7,076 nt of DNA from a bacterium (lineage in GTDB: Bacteria > Patescibacteria > JAEDAM01 > Absconditabacterales > Absconditicoccaceae). Location: contig JAUMYK010000041.1 in the NCBI GenBank assembly GCA_030528665.1, forward strand, positions 1-7,076. The letters run 5' to 3'. Position 1 is the stretch's first letter; the number at the start of each line of letters is the position of its first letter. The notes under the pieces were generated by a model that did not search any database, had not been told where the DNA came from, and worked only from the letters and a program-made list of their open reading frames with translations. Positions 1 through 6,976 of the stretch are shown here, one piece after another. The position numbers were made by a program, and so were the translations under genes.

Positions 1-31
1 CCGCAACTTTGTGCAGGACAGGAAATAAAGC

Positions 32-53
32 AAAAAAGAGAACCGAAGTTCTC
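32..53 (-). terminator. Intrinsic terminator of the DsbA-like gene
   Basis: Read on the minus strand, a perfect 6-bp stem GAGAAC/GTTCTC closes a TTCG tetraloop and is followed directly by six T. This is the textbook form of a rho-independent terminator, about 50 nt past the TAG stop of the DsbA-like gene. The UUCG loop is known to be unusually stable. On the plus strand the same hairpin is followed by a looser T-rich stretch (CTCTTGTGTTTTT), so weak bidirectional action is possible. Confidence 0.85.
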
Positions 54-102
54 CTCTTGTGTTTTTCGATTTTGTATCGATTATTTTAGGCTTTTATTTG
101 GC

Positions 103-972
103 CTATTTTACTCTTTCAAGAGCAGCTTCAAATTCAGAGAGCGGATAAGCTCCTCCTACTACTTCATATTTTCCAGTAGTAGTATTGATGAGTACACTTG
201 CTGGAGTTCCTGAGATTCCAAATTTTTGAGTAGCTCCTGGGAATACTGCATCTACAGTAGTTTTTGTAGCGGCATCAGAGAGACAGCTTTCAAATGCAGC
301 TGCATCAAGTCCAATAGTGCTAGCAATTGCTTTTGCTCCATCATTGCTGGTGGCTTGAGCTTCAAATGCTTGATCAAGGTATGCGTAGTAGCTTGCTTCT
401 CCTCCGATCTGTGCTGCACAGTAAGCACCGTATGCTGCAGGCTGAGATTTAGCTCCAAAAAGTGGGATCGCTTTGATAGCGATAGCTACATTGTCATGGT
501 TGTCTGCCAAAGTTTTGAGGGTTTTTTCATCGTGGAATCTTTTACAGAATCCGCAGAGGAAGTCTGCATATTCAATCACGAGGATATCTCCTTGTTTATT
601 ATTGAGGGTAGGAGTAGTTCCTAGGAGAGCAGTGATTTCCTCAGTACTGAGGGTTGCGTTTACACTTGGAGTGGTAGGAGTTTCATCTGCATCAGCGGTC
701 TGTGTTGGTGCATTTTTGAGTGTCTCTACTTCCTTGGAGATTGCCTCATCAATTTGTTGCTTATTTTCAGGTGTCATTCTCGCATCAAAGAATTTGTGGA
801 AGTTTGCACTTGATCCAAAACTCATTTCAATAGTTGCTTTGTGGATTTCATTTACTTTATTGTAGAGGCAAGTCCCGAGAATAGCTCCTCCAATCAAGAT
901 AATCCCAAGTAAAATTGTGCTTACAGGAAGCCCTGTTACTGGACAGTTACATCCGTTGTTTGTCTTTTTCAT
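103..972 (-). CDS. Membrane-anchored DsbA-like thiol-disulfide oxidoreductase
   Basis: Predicted 289-aa protein with a short cytoplasmic N-terminus, one transmembrane helix (about residues 17-37) and an extracytoplasmic thioredoxin-fold domain (about 125-289). Seen directly: the core EYADFLCGFCKRF with a CGFC active site at 140-143, and GTPAS at 255-259, which supplies the cis-proline that packs against the active site. A linker at 80-110, rich in Thr, Pro and Ala, joins anchor and domain. These features match the DsbA/BdbD group (Thioredoxin_4-like), which oxidises or isomerises cysteines in exported proteins. Further cysteines lie at 8, 10, 35, 185 and 230; Cys8 and Cys10 are cytoplasmic. 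The start is well fixed: an in-frame TAG (976-978) lies two codons upstream. It contains no TGA codon and ends in TAG. It lies 38 nt after the 128-aa membrane protein and is probably cotranscribed with it. The partner oxidase (DsbB or VKOR) is not in the window. Oxidase versus isomerase cannot be decided from sequence. Confidence 0.9.
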   Translation of the reverse strand: MKKTNNGCNCPVTGLPVSTILLGIILIGGAILGTCLYNKVNEIHKATIEMSFGSSANFHKFFDARMTPENKQQIDEAISKEVETLKNAPTQTADADETPTTPSVNATLSTEEITALLGTTPTLNNKQGDILVIEYADFLCGFCKRFHDEKTLKTLADNHDNVAIAIKAIPLFGAKSQPAAYGAYCAAQIGGEASYYAYLDQAFEAQATSNDGAKAIASTIGLDAAAFESCLSDAATKTTVDAVFPGATQKFGISGTPASVLINTTTGKYEVVGGAYPLSEFEAALERVK

Positions 973-1010
973 AGTCTATTGTCTAAGTGATAAATAAAAA
1001 CTGATTTTCT

Positions 1011-1397
1011 TTATGGAGTCTTGGTGGCTGAGATTTGACCAATTTTTTGCTCCAAAAGCTGGATTTCATCTGCAAAGTAGGATGTATATGCAGGGGAAGC
1101 ATAGATTGTTCAGAGCTTTTGCATATTTTCTGTTCCTCCATTGCCAAGGCGGGTTCGCTCATTGAGCTGATTGACTCTGATGAGGAGGCTGATACTTAGA
1201 AAGGCATTGAGTATCAAGAAAGCGAGGATGCCAATCTGAAAGAGGAGTGCAGTACTGATTTTTGGTCAGTGGCAGATCTCTGGATGAGCTGTTGCTGTTG
1301 CACTGGATGTAGCATCAGTTTTTTTACTCCTTTTTTTGAGAGGAGGGGTTTTTGATACTTTGCTCTTTTCTACTGAGGTTTCAGCTGGTTTCGCCAT
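1011..1397 (-). CDS. Small single-pass membrane protein, function unknown (two TGA-glycine codons)
   Basis: It is open only if TGA is glycine. Translation gives 128 aa with TGA at codons 44 (1266-1268) and 97 (1110-1112), ending in TAA at 1011-1013. Layout: a basic, Ser/Thr/Lys-rich N-terminus (1-45), a hydrophobic helix at about 49-73 (STALLFQIGILAFLILNAF and following residues), then an extracytoplasmic stretch of about 55 residues with a likely amphipathic or coiled segment near the end (EIQLLEQKIGQI). I do not recognise a family. The same order of parts, with a Cys-containing pre-helix segment, an ST-LL motif and a post-helix V-N-[QE]-[LI], occurs at the N-terminus of the neighbouring DsbA-like protein, so the two may be related or act together (inference). 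The chosen ATG is preceded by an extended -10-like TGCTACACT. An in-frame ATG at 1497-1499 would add 34 residues that look less like protein. Neither start has a Shine-Dalgarno sequence. Confidence 0.75.
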
Positions 1398-1407
1398 TGA
1401 GAATAGA

Positions 1408-1416
1408 AGTGTAGCA
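1408..1416 (-). promoter_or_regulatory. Candidate extended -10 promoter for the 128-aa membrane protein
   Basis: On the minus strand TGCTACACT matches the extended -10 form TGnTAnnnT. It ends 10 nt before the ATG at 1397, so transcription would begin only a few bases from the start codon and the mRNA would be nearly leaderless. No convincing -35 box is seen. This is prediction from motif only. Confidence 0.3.
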
Positions 1417-1567
1417 CAGATAAAATCTTCCCCTAGCCTATGTATTCCTCTTTGGATTGCAAGTACAAGCGATAGCTTTGCTGTAAAAAAGTTTGACAAA
1501 AGTCTGATTTTTGATCTTTTGTGTGCTGAGTGTGGAAAAATATATATAATTGGTATTTGAGGCTTTG

Positions 1568-1576
1568 TGTTATGAT
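1568..1576 (+). promoter_or_regulatory. Candidate extended -10 promoter for the secreted repeat protein
   Basis: TGTTATGAT is a good extended -10 element (TGnTATnaT), preceded by AT-rich DNA and a weak -35-like TTGGTA at 1550-1555, although the spacing is short. A transcript from here would carry a leader of about 130 nt before the ATG at 1713. If this promoter is used, the in-frame ATG at 1572, which lies inside the -10 box, cannot be the start codon. Confidence 0.3.
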
Positions 1577-1712
1577 AGTGAGTATTTTATTGCGTACTGA
1601 GAAGTTGGATGATCGCTTTTGGTTAGCGGTTTCGCGTGAAAAGGGCTTGCTTTTGCTGATGAAATGGCTATCGTGAAAGTATTCAGACTTTTTATTTTTT
1701 CTTTTGATAGCG

Positions 1713-3455
1713 ATGAAATATTATCATTATGGGATACTGGCACTCCTTGCTGTATGTGGACTTTGGTGAGGGGTAAGTAAGGCTGATTGTCAGACTTTAC
1801 ATTTTAGTAATGGGGATTCGATTTGTGCGGATATTGTGCGTACGGGTACGGATCGTTTTGAGCTGAAGACTTCAGGAGAGCGTCTTGGACAAAGTACTGG
1901 ACTCAACTGTAGTTTACTCTTGCCGAATCAGGAGCGTGCGTATTTGCCGAGGTGTCGTGGAAATTTTTCTTATGCAGGAAGTGATATGAAAATTGAGCTA
2001 AGAGCTGATACGGATCAGTCGTATGCGGTATTGATTGTCAATTATGATTTTAGCAATGGAAGATTTTATGATGGCAATCAGTCTAACAATAATCAGCCTA
2101 CGCCTTCTCACAACTATCAATTGGAATTTCAATCAGTAAGTACCTCTAATCCTGCGAGTAATCAATGGATTGATATGACTTTGAGAGCGAGGTATAATGG
2201 TTCTTCATCTGCGAGTGATTTTGAGGGAAGCGTGCAGTTTAGCGTAGAGCAGTATAGAAATGGTCGCTGGGAGGCTGCCTATAGTTCAGATTATGAATTG
2301 GAGAGGAGTCACTATGATTTTAGCAGTTCGGATCGTGGAGAGAGGAGATTTCCATCGCTTTTGAGATTAAAGTCAGCAGGGGAGTTTAGAATTATCGCGA
2401 AAAGTAATCGTGCAAATACGACAGCTTCGTATAGTTTCCATGTCAGTGGTAATACTGATAATAACTGGAATCCCCCTCGTAATGCGGATGTGCGTATAGA
2501 GCGTGTGAGTAATCGTAGTCCTTATATGCACGAATGGGTTGATGTTGCTGTGAATATTCAGGATGGAGGAAATGTGGAGAGGAGAGTGTATTTTAGAGTA
2601 GAGCAGTATATAGATGGACGCTGGAAACTGGCGTATAGCTCGGATTATGAGTTGGAGAGAAGTAGTTTTTATTTTGCGCGTGGAGAGTCTTTTAGAAGGT
2701 TTCCTTCATTGCTCAGGTTGAGGAATCATGGAAGGTATAAATTGGTCGTGGAGCTAGATAATGGGAATGTGGACTATCAAGTGTTTGATGTCAACTATGA
2801 TAGAAATAATCGTCGAGATGATCGTAGCAATGAGACTTCTGCAGGGGCATTCAGTATTTATGCTTTTTCTCCTAATCATCCGAGTAGCTATGAATGGGTA
2901 GATATGACCGTCAAGGTCTATGATCGTGCTGGCTATCTCAATGAACATTATCGTAATTATATCAGGATCGAGGTAGATAGGCTTGAAGGTAATTATCGAA
3001 GAAGAGCTTCGAGTGCGGATTATGATTTGAGAACAGGAAGCTTGAGATTTGAGAGGTCTGATCGTGGACAGAAGAGATTTGATGATGTGATCAGGTTTAG
3101 AGCTGATGGAGAGTATAGAATCAAAGTCAGTGATGAGCGTAATAGCAATATCTCTACGACGCGTACAATCGTAGTAGGAAGAGGGCAAGATAAGCATACG
3201 CAGAATAGTAGTTTTACGGATCAAGAATATCACAAGATCAAGGCGGTGTATGAGATTTGGCATAGCGTGATCGCTTCGCTCAGAAAGGATTATCCAAAGC
3301 TGAGAAATAGTACGAGGTGGCAGGAGCTTTCAGACCGTTTTTATGCGGATATGGGGGATGTAATTTATGCTCATCGTAATGCTACTTTCACTTCTTGGTC
3401 AGTATTTTATAGAGCATTTCAGGAATGGTTTGGTTTGACAGTGAGGACAAGATAG
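1713..3455 (+). CDS. Secreted surface protein with Cys-rich N-domain, three Ig-like repeats and helical C-terminus
   Basis: Predicted 580 aa. The start at 1713 gives a classical signal peptide: a short polar n-region (MKYYHY), a hydrophobic core ILALLAVCGLW, then VSKA before the likely cleavage site at about residue 24. Codon 19 in this peptide is TGA (1767-1769), read as glycine; without recoding the signal peptide is lost. The mature N-terminal part (25 to about 115) holds four cysteines (26, 38, 66, 81) and the remaining 460 or so residues hold none, which suggests two disulfides in one small domain. Three repeats of about 100 residues follow (about 136-244, 259-359, 380-488). Each opens with a W-[IV]-D-[MV] motif and ends in a strand such as GEFRI, GRYKL or GEYRI. 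The first two also share SSDYELERS and RRFPSLLRL. The pattern fits beta-sandwich, Ig-like domains. The last 80 residues look helical and aromatic-rich and could be an anchor or binding domain; I do not recognise them. Lipoprotein sorting is unlikely because the lipobox-like LAVC has Val before Cys. The gene stands alone between a divergent operon and a terminator. A role in attachment to a host or in the cell wall is inference. Confidence 0.85.
2118..3176 (+). repeat. Three tandem protein-level repeats inside the secreted protein gene
   Basis: Coding repeats at about 2118-2444, 2487-2789 and 2850-3176. Repeats 1 and 2 are close at protein level: both contain VEQY followed by a GRW motif, an identical SSDYELERS, and an identical RRFPSLLRL. 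Repeat 3 is more diverged (SSADYDLRTG, KRFDDVIRF). Their DNA has drifted more than their protein, so the duplications look old and selected for protein structure rather than recent. Confidence 0.8.
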
Positions 3456-3470
3456 GTATTGATAGCTAGG

Positions 3471-3505
3471 AAAACTTGCACAAAGAGGCAGGTTTTTCTT
3501 TTTTT
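3471..3505 (+). terminator. Intrinsic terminator after the secreted protein gene
   Basis: AAAACTTGC (3471-3479) pairs with GCAGGTTTT (3488-3496) as a 9-bp stem with one G-U pair and an 8-nt loop. It is followed by T-rich TCTTTTTTT (3497-3505). It lies 15 nt past the TAG stop. It separates the secreted-protein gene from the kinase-adaptor-ATPase cluster. Confidence 0.8.
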
Positions 3506-3610
3506 GTTTGAGGGAAGAGGGAGCGTTAAAAGTTTAAAAAGCTGATTCAGATGAAAAAGGTTTGCAAATGAGCCTGAAAACGCTAGACTACTTAGATAGC
3601 TTTTTATTTA

Positions 3611-3616
3611 TATATG
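3611..3616 (+). promoter_or_regulatory. Candidate -10 box for the cytidylate kinase gene
   Basis: TATATG in an AT-rich stretch ends 8 nt before the ATG at 3625, and no Shine-Dalgarno sequence lies between. If used, the mRNA would be leaderless or nearly so. No clear -35 box is seen. Motif-based guess only. Confidence 0.3.
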
Positions 3617-3624
3617 TACTGTAG

Positions 3625-4170
3625 ATGATTATTACCTTGGGAGGTAAAGCAGGTAGTGGGAAAGGAACGGTTTCCAAGCTCTTGGCAGAGGCTTTAGGGT
3701 ATGAAATTATCTCGATCTGAGGACTCAAAAGGAAGTTGGCAGAGGAGATGGGGATTAGTATTTCAGAGTTTGATGCGCTGGGTGAAAAGCCTGAAAATCA
3801 GAAGGAATTTGATCTCAAATATGAGGAATATCAAAAAAATCTTCCTTTGGAGAGCAAAATTATTTTGGATAGCAGATTGGGATTTTTATGTCAGCCTCAG
3901 GCGTTTAAGGTATTTTTGGATGTGGAGGATGCGGTCGCGAGCGAGAGGATTCGTTTGAATGAGAGAGCGACAGATAGTTTTGCGAGTGCTGAGGAGGCGC
4001 TTTTGGTTACGCAAAAGAGAAATCGTGATACGCAGTTGAGGTATCTCAAGCTCTATAATATTGATTGGCTGGATCATCAGCATTATGATGTGGTGATCGA
4101 TACCAGTAGTAAGACTCCTCAGGAAGTAGTAGAGCTTTTGCTTGAGGCTTTTCAGCGTTTTGGAGGCTAG
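3625..4170 (+). CDS. cmk: Cytidylate kinase, archaeal-type (type 2)
   Basis: Predicted 181-aa kinase that transfers phosphate from ATP to CMP or dCMP, in the cytoplasm, for pyrimidine nucleotide supply. The first 37 residues become visible only when TGA (3718-3720, codon 32) is read as glycine. They contain the P-loop GGKAGSGKGT (6-15), without which the protein would be inactive. The recoded residue lies in S30-I-G32, the position of the conserved Ser-x-Gly of archaeal-type CMP kinases. Other matching features are LDSRLG (81-86, compare the family's EGRL), ERI with NER (107-114, lid arginines) and YDVVIDTS (154-161). The length and the lack of the long NMP-binding insert set it apart from the usual bacterial Cmk of about 225 aa. 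The Asp-Ser in LDSRLG differs from the usual Glu-Gly, so substrate preference could differ. It ends in TAG, 47 nt before the adaptor gene. A related small NMP kinase is the main alternative. Confidence 0.85.
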
Positions 4171-4203
4171 TGCGGATGAGGATCAGATTTTTTTATGTTT
4201 TTT

Positions 4204-4209
4204 TATGAT
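4204..4209 (+). promoter_or_regulatory. Candidate -10 box for the adaptor-ATPase operon
   Basis: TATGAT, one mismatch from consensus TATAAT, lies in a T-rich gap and ends 8 nt before the adaptor ATG, the same spacing as the candidate box of the kinase gene. It would give a very short leader. GAGAAAG next to the ATG is at most a weak ribosome binding site. The operon could instead be read from the kinase promoter. Confidence 0.3.
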
Positions 4210-4217
4210 AGAGAAAG

Positions 4218-6221
4218 ATGCAAGTTGTAAAGAGATGTTTTGCTTGGCTATGGTCAAAGAAATGGTGGGTATTGCTCGTTGTAGTAGGGCTTGCTGGAGT
4301 GGGGTATTGGCTGTATGGGAAGTATTTGAAGCCAGTAGAGGATATGTCCTTTGTCAGTACGGACTACATGGTGATGCGTGGTGAGGTGTCAAATAGTTTG
4401 AGTATGGTTGGGACAACGCAGTTTGCAAATGCACAAAAACTTACTTTTGTCAATAAAGGAAGAGTAACGAGTGTGAAGGTAAAAGTAGGAGATCAGGTAA
4501 AAAAGGGGCAGGTCTTGGCGATGATTACGACCGATGATCTGGATAAAGATGTGGAAAAGGCAAGAAAAAACCTCAAAAATCAGCAGCTCAACCTCAAAAA
4601 GAAATTGGATAGTTCCAATAGAGAATTGGATTTGCTCGAATCGCAGTCCAACTATGAAGTATTGCTGCTCAAGCAGAAGACCTTGCCTCAGGAACAGAAA
4701 TTGGCACTCGAAGAGGAGGAGAGAAAGATCAAGGATCAGGAAAAGCTTTTGCAAGAGGCACAAGAGGACTATGCTTTGTTGCTTTCAGGTAGGGCTGGGG
4801 TGACTAATGCGGATCTTGCCTTGTCGAAAACGGTAAGGGCAAGAAATGAGAAATTTGAGCAGTTGGTAAGGGATTTTCGTAATCAAGCGAATACTTTACA
4901 AGGGCAATTGCAGGCTTATGATGAGGTGTTCAAAATGACCGATCTCTACAATGATGGCAAGCCAAATGTCTATATCGGTGCTAAAAATCAGACCTTGCTT
5001 ACGAGGTCCAATATTATGTTTTGGGATTTGAAGGAGTATGTAGATGCTTTGAATGATTTGTACAAGGAGTATTCTGTGATTCCACTTGGGCAGTTGACGG
5101 AGGATTATGTCCTCTCAGGCTATACGGTGTTTAAGTCTTTGGGTACAGATATGCAGGAGTGGGGAAAGGTCAACTATGAGATGATTTTGGAGAGTGTAGA
5201 TCATATTGATTTGACCAAGGTGCAGATTGTGGCATTGGCTAAGAGGCTTGGTACGGACTATGAAGATCATTGATTTACCTATCAAAAGCTCTATGAGCGT
5301 GCAGTAGATGCATTAAAAGATTTAAAAAATTCTGATTCTAGTCTGGAGGATGCAGCCAACAAGGTCGAAAAACTCAGAATCGAGCTTGAGAAGCAAAAGA
5401 TTGCTTATGATATTCTCAAAAAGGAGCAGCTCGTAGAAATTGCCAAGCAAGAAAAAGCAATTGCTGATGCAAAAGATCGTATTGAAAAGCTTAAATATCA
5501 GAATGCTGATCAAGAAGATATTGATATTCTGAAAAATGCGATCGATGATGCTCAGGTTTCTTTGGATGCTTTACTCAAAAAGTATGATGAGTATAAAATT
5601 ATTGCCAATTTTGATGGAGTCGTGACCAAGCTTAATATGCAGGTGGGAGACTCTATTGGGATCAATGCAAACACTTCGGATGCTGATACGAAATATATTT
5701 ATGTAGAGACACCAGATTTACTGGAGGTAAAGCTAGATGTGGACCAGATTGATATTGTCAAAATTCAGATGGGAATGGAGGTGGAAGTGTATGTTGATGC
5801 TTTGCCTGATGTGGTCTATACAGGAAGCTTTTCTGAGATTGATACGATGTCGGATGGGAGTTCATACAAGGCGAAAGTAGTCTTTAAAAAACATAGTCCT
5901 GAGGAGAAGATTCTCTGAGGAATGAGTGCAATGATCAGGGTAATGCTTGAGCAGGAGAGTGATGCTTTGATCGTGCCAAATCCTGCTATCGCTGATAATG
6001 ATCAGGGAGAGAAAATTGTGCGTCTTCAGCAAGGAGATGCTTGGATTGATCAGGTTGTAGAGCTTGGGATCGCTGATGATGCTAATACTGTGATTCTTTC
6101 TGGTTTGCAGGAGGGAGATGTGATCAAGGGACTCTATATCAATGATGTCTCTATGCAAAATGCTGGTATTGGTCAGGATTCTGAAGAGTATTATGGATGA
6201 GGTATGTATATGGGAATCTAG
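4218..6221 (+). CDS. HlyD/MacA-family membrane fusion (adaptor) protein, long form with three TGA-glycine codons
   Basis: Predicted 667 aa, the extracytoplasmic adaptor of an ABC exporter. Three in-frame TGA codons (5271, 5916, 6198; residues 352, 567, 661) would cut it into pieces under the standard code. Domain order: one transmembrane helix (about 16-37); first half of a lipoyl-like domain (about 73-105, GRVTSVKVKVGDQVKKGQ); first coiled-coil arm (about 105-190, rich in Lys, Glu, Leu, Gln); a mostly helical insert (about 195-350); second coiled-coil arm (about 353-457); second lipoyl half (about 461-485, NFDGVVTKLNMQVGDSI); beta-barrel (about 500-590) with GG-MSAMIRV, where the first Gly is TGA; and a membrane-proximal domain starting at PNPAI. 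The tail is rich in Gly, Tyr and Met (661-667). Common MacA proteins have about 370-400 residues, so the insert and long arms stand out. The start is the first ATG after an in-frame TAG (4209-4211). The ATPase gene follows after 30 nt, so the two probably form one operon. Confidence 0.9.
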
Positions 6222-6239
6222 TACTTTAGTTGTTTAATG

Positions 6240-6244
6240 GGAGG
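6240..6244 (+). promoter_or_regulatory. Shine-Dalgarno sequence that decides the ATPase start
   Basis: GGAGG lies 7 nt before the ATG at 6252, at ideal spacing. It is the only strong ribosome binding site seen before a gene in this window. It favours ATG 6252 over the upstream in-frame ATG at 6237, which has none. Confidence 0.65.
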
Positions 6245-6251
6245 CAAAAGG

Positions 6252-6941
6252 ATGGAAAAGGTGTCAGATTTTATTTCTTTGAGAGGGATCAAAAAGGTCT
6301 ATGGTGCCAATTTGGCGGAGCCAGTCTACGCTTTGAGAGGAATTGATTTGGATATTTATGATGGGGATTTTACTGCGATTATGGGACCTTCTGGATGTGG
6401 AAAATCGACGCTGATGAATATCGTTGGGCTTTTGGATATTCCAAGCGAGGGGCAGTACTTTCTCCGTGGAAAAGAAGTGAAAAATCTGAGTTCTGATCAG
6501 CAGTCGATGGTGCGTAGAACGACGATAGGATTTATCTTTCAGGGCTATAATTTGCTCAAAAGGATGTGTGCTTGGGAGCAGGTTGCACTTCCGCTTTCGT
6601 ATATGGGAGTGGCTAGGAGCGAAGCAAAGGAGCGTGCTTATGCAGCTCTCAAAATGGTAGGACTTGAGGGGAGAGAAAAAGCACTTCCCAACCAACTTTC
6701 CTGAGGGCAGCAGCAGAGAGTGTGTATTGCTAGGGCTTTGGTAACAGATGCAGGGCTTTTATTGGCAGATGAGCCAACGGGGGCTTTGGACTCCAAGACG
6801 GGAATTGAAGTGATGGAGCTGTTTAAAAAATTGAATACTGAACAGGGAAAAACGATTCTTTTGATTACGCATGATGCCAATGTCGCCACCTACGCTAAAA
6901 AGATTATCCGTATTAAAGATGGGGAATTTGTGGATAGTTAA
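6252..6941 (+). CDS. ABC transporter ATP-binding protein, MacB/LolD type (TGA-glycine in the signature motif)
   Basis: Predicted 229-aa ATPase that powers a MacB/FtsX-type transporter from the cytoplasmic face of the membrane. Motifs in order (numbered from ATG 6252): Walker [10 protein letters not shown] (45-53); Q-loop FQGYNLL (96-102); signature LSGGQQQR (149-156); Walker B LLLADEP (169-175), followed by TGALDS with the D-loop; and H-loop THD (206-208). The first glycine of the signature is encoded by TGA at 6702-6704, strong internal proof of the code. [16 protein letters not shown] and the TGALDSKTG region are typical of MacB, LolD and YknY ATPases, which work with HlyD-type adaptors such as the gene just upstream. 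The length is normal for a separate ATPase subunit and all catalytic motifs are present. It ends in TAA, which is already part of the downstream repeat. The permease is not found in the window. An in-frame ATG at 6237 would add five residues. Confidence 0.93.
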
Positions 6942-6966
6942 GAATTAAGAGTTCAGAGTTAAGAAG
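6936..6966 (+). repeat. Left copy of AG-rich direct repeat, overlapping the ATPase stop codon
   Basis: About 30 nt built from GAGTTAAGA-like units. It matches the right copy (7029-7059) at 25 of the first 30 positions by eye. It begins inside the last sense codons of the ATPase gene and supplies its TAA stop. Confidence 0.7.
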
Positions 6967-6976
6967 TAGTGATAAA

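Larger units (their letters stand above)
1398..1712. other. Divergent intergenic region between the membrane-protein operon and the secreted-protein gene
   Basis: About 315 bp without a firm gene. It holds candidate extended -10 promoters for both directions, each listed separately, and an AT-rich patch at 1536-1550 (AAAAATATATATAAT). The frame of the secreted-protein gene stays open through 1572-1712 once TGA is glycine, so part of this region could be an N-terminal extension. I prefer the shorter form because it starts with a clean signal peptide. No RNA gene or operator could be identified. Confidence 0.5.

Noticed and set aside
2..28. Possible end of a plus-strand gene (ending in TAA at 26-28), convergent with the DsbA-like gene
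   Set aside because: Only eight codons are visible and other frames are also open, so a coding claim cannot be supported, although the hairpin at 38-53 could serve both strands.
226..865. Plus-strand open frames over the DsbA-like gene
   Set aside because: They are antisense shadows: low-complexity translations without motifs, overlapping a gene with clear active-site residues.
2754..3263. Minus-strand open frame of 169 codons inside the secreted protein gene
   Set aside because: The opposite strand encodes clear protein repeats. The antisense product is rich in Ile and Ser without recognisable motifs, as expected from a shadow.
3522..3584. Inverted pair AGCGTT / AACGCT upstream of the kinase
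   Set aside because: Only six bases matching at more than 50 nt distance. This is expected by chance and has no supporting structure.
3551..3586. Tiny open frame of 11 codons (MKKVCK start) between the terminator and the kinase gene
   Set aside because: Very short, with two TGA codons, no ribosome binding site and no recognisable peptide.
1110..6704. TGA as tryptophan (code 4) or selenocysteine
   Set aside because: LSGGQ and the CMP kinase Ser-x-Gly require glycine at the TGA. There are too many sites in unrelated families for selenocysteine, and no SECIS-like hairpin was noted after them.
3701..6941. Reading the split adaptor, kinase and ATPase as pseudogenes or sequencing frameshifts
   Set aside because: The pieces stay in one frame and are separated only by single TGA codons, motifs continue across them, and all final stops are TAA or TAG. 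Recoding explains every case.
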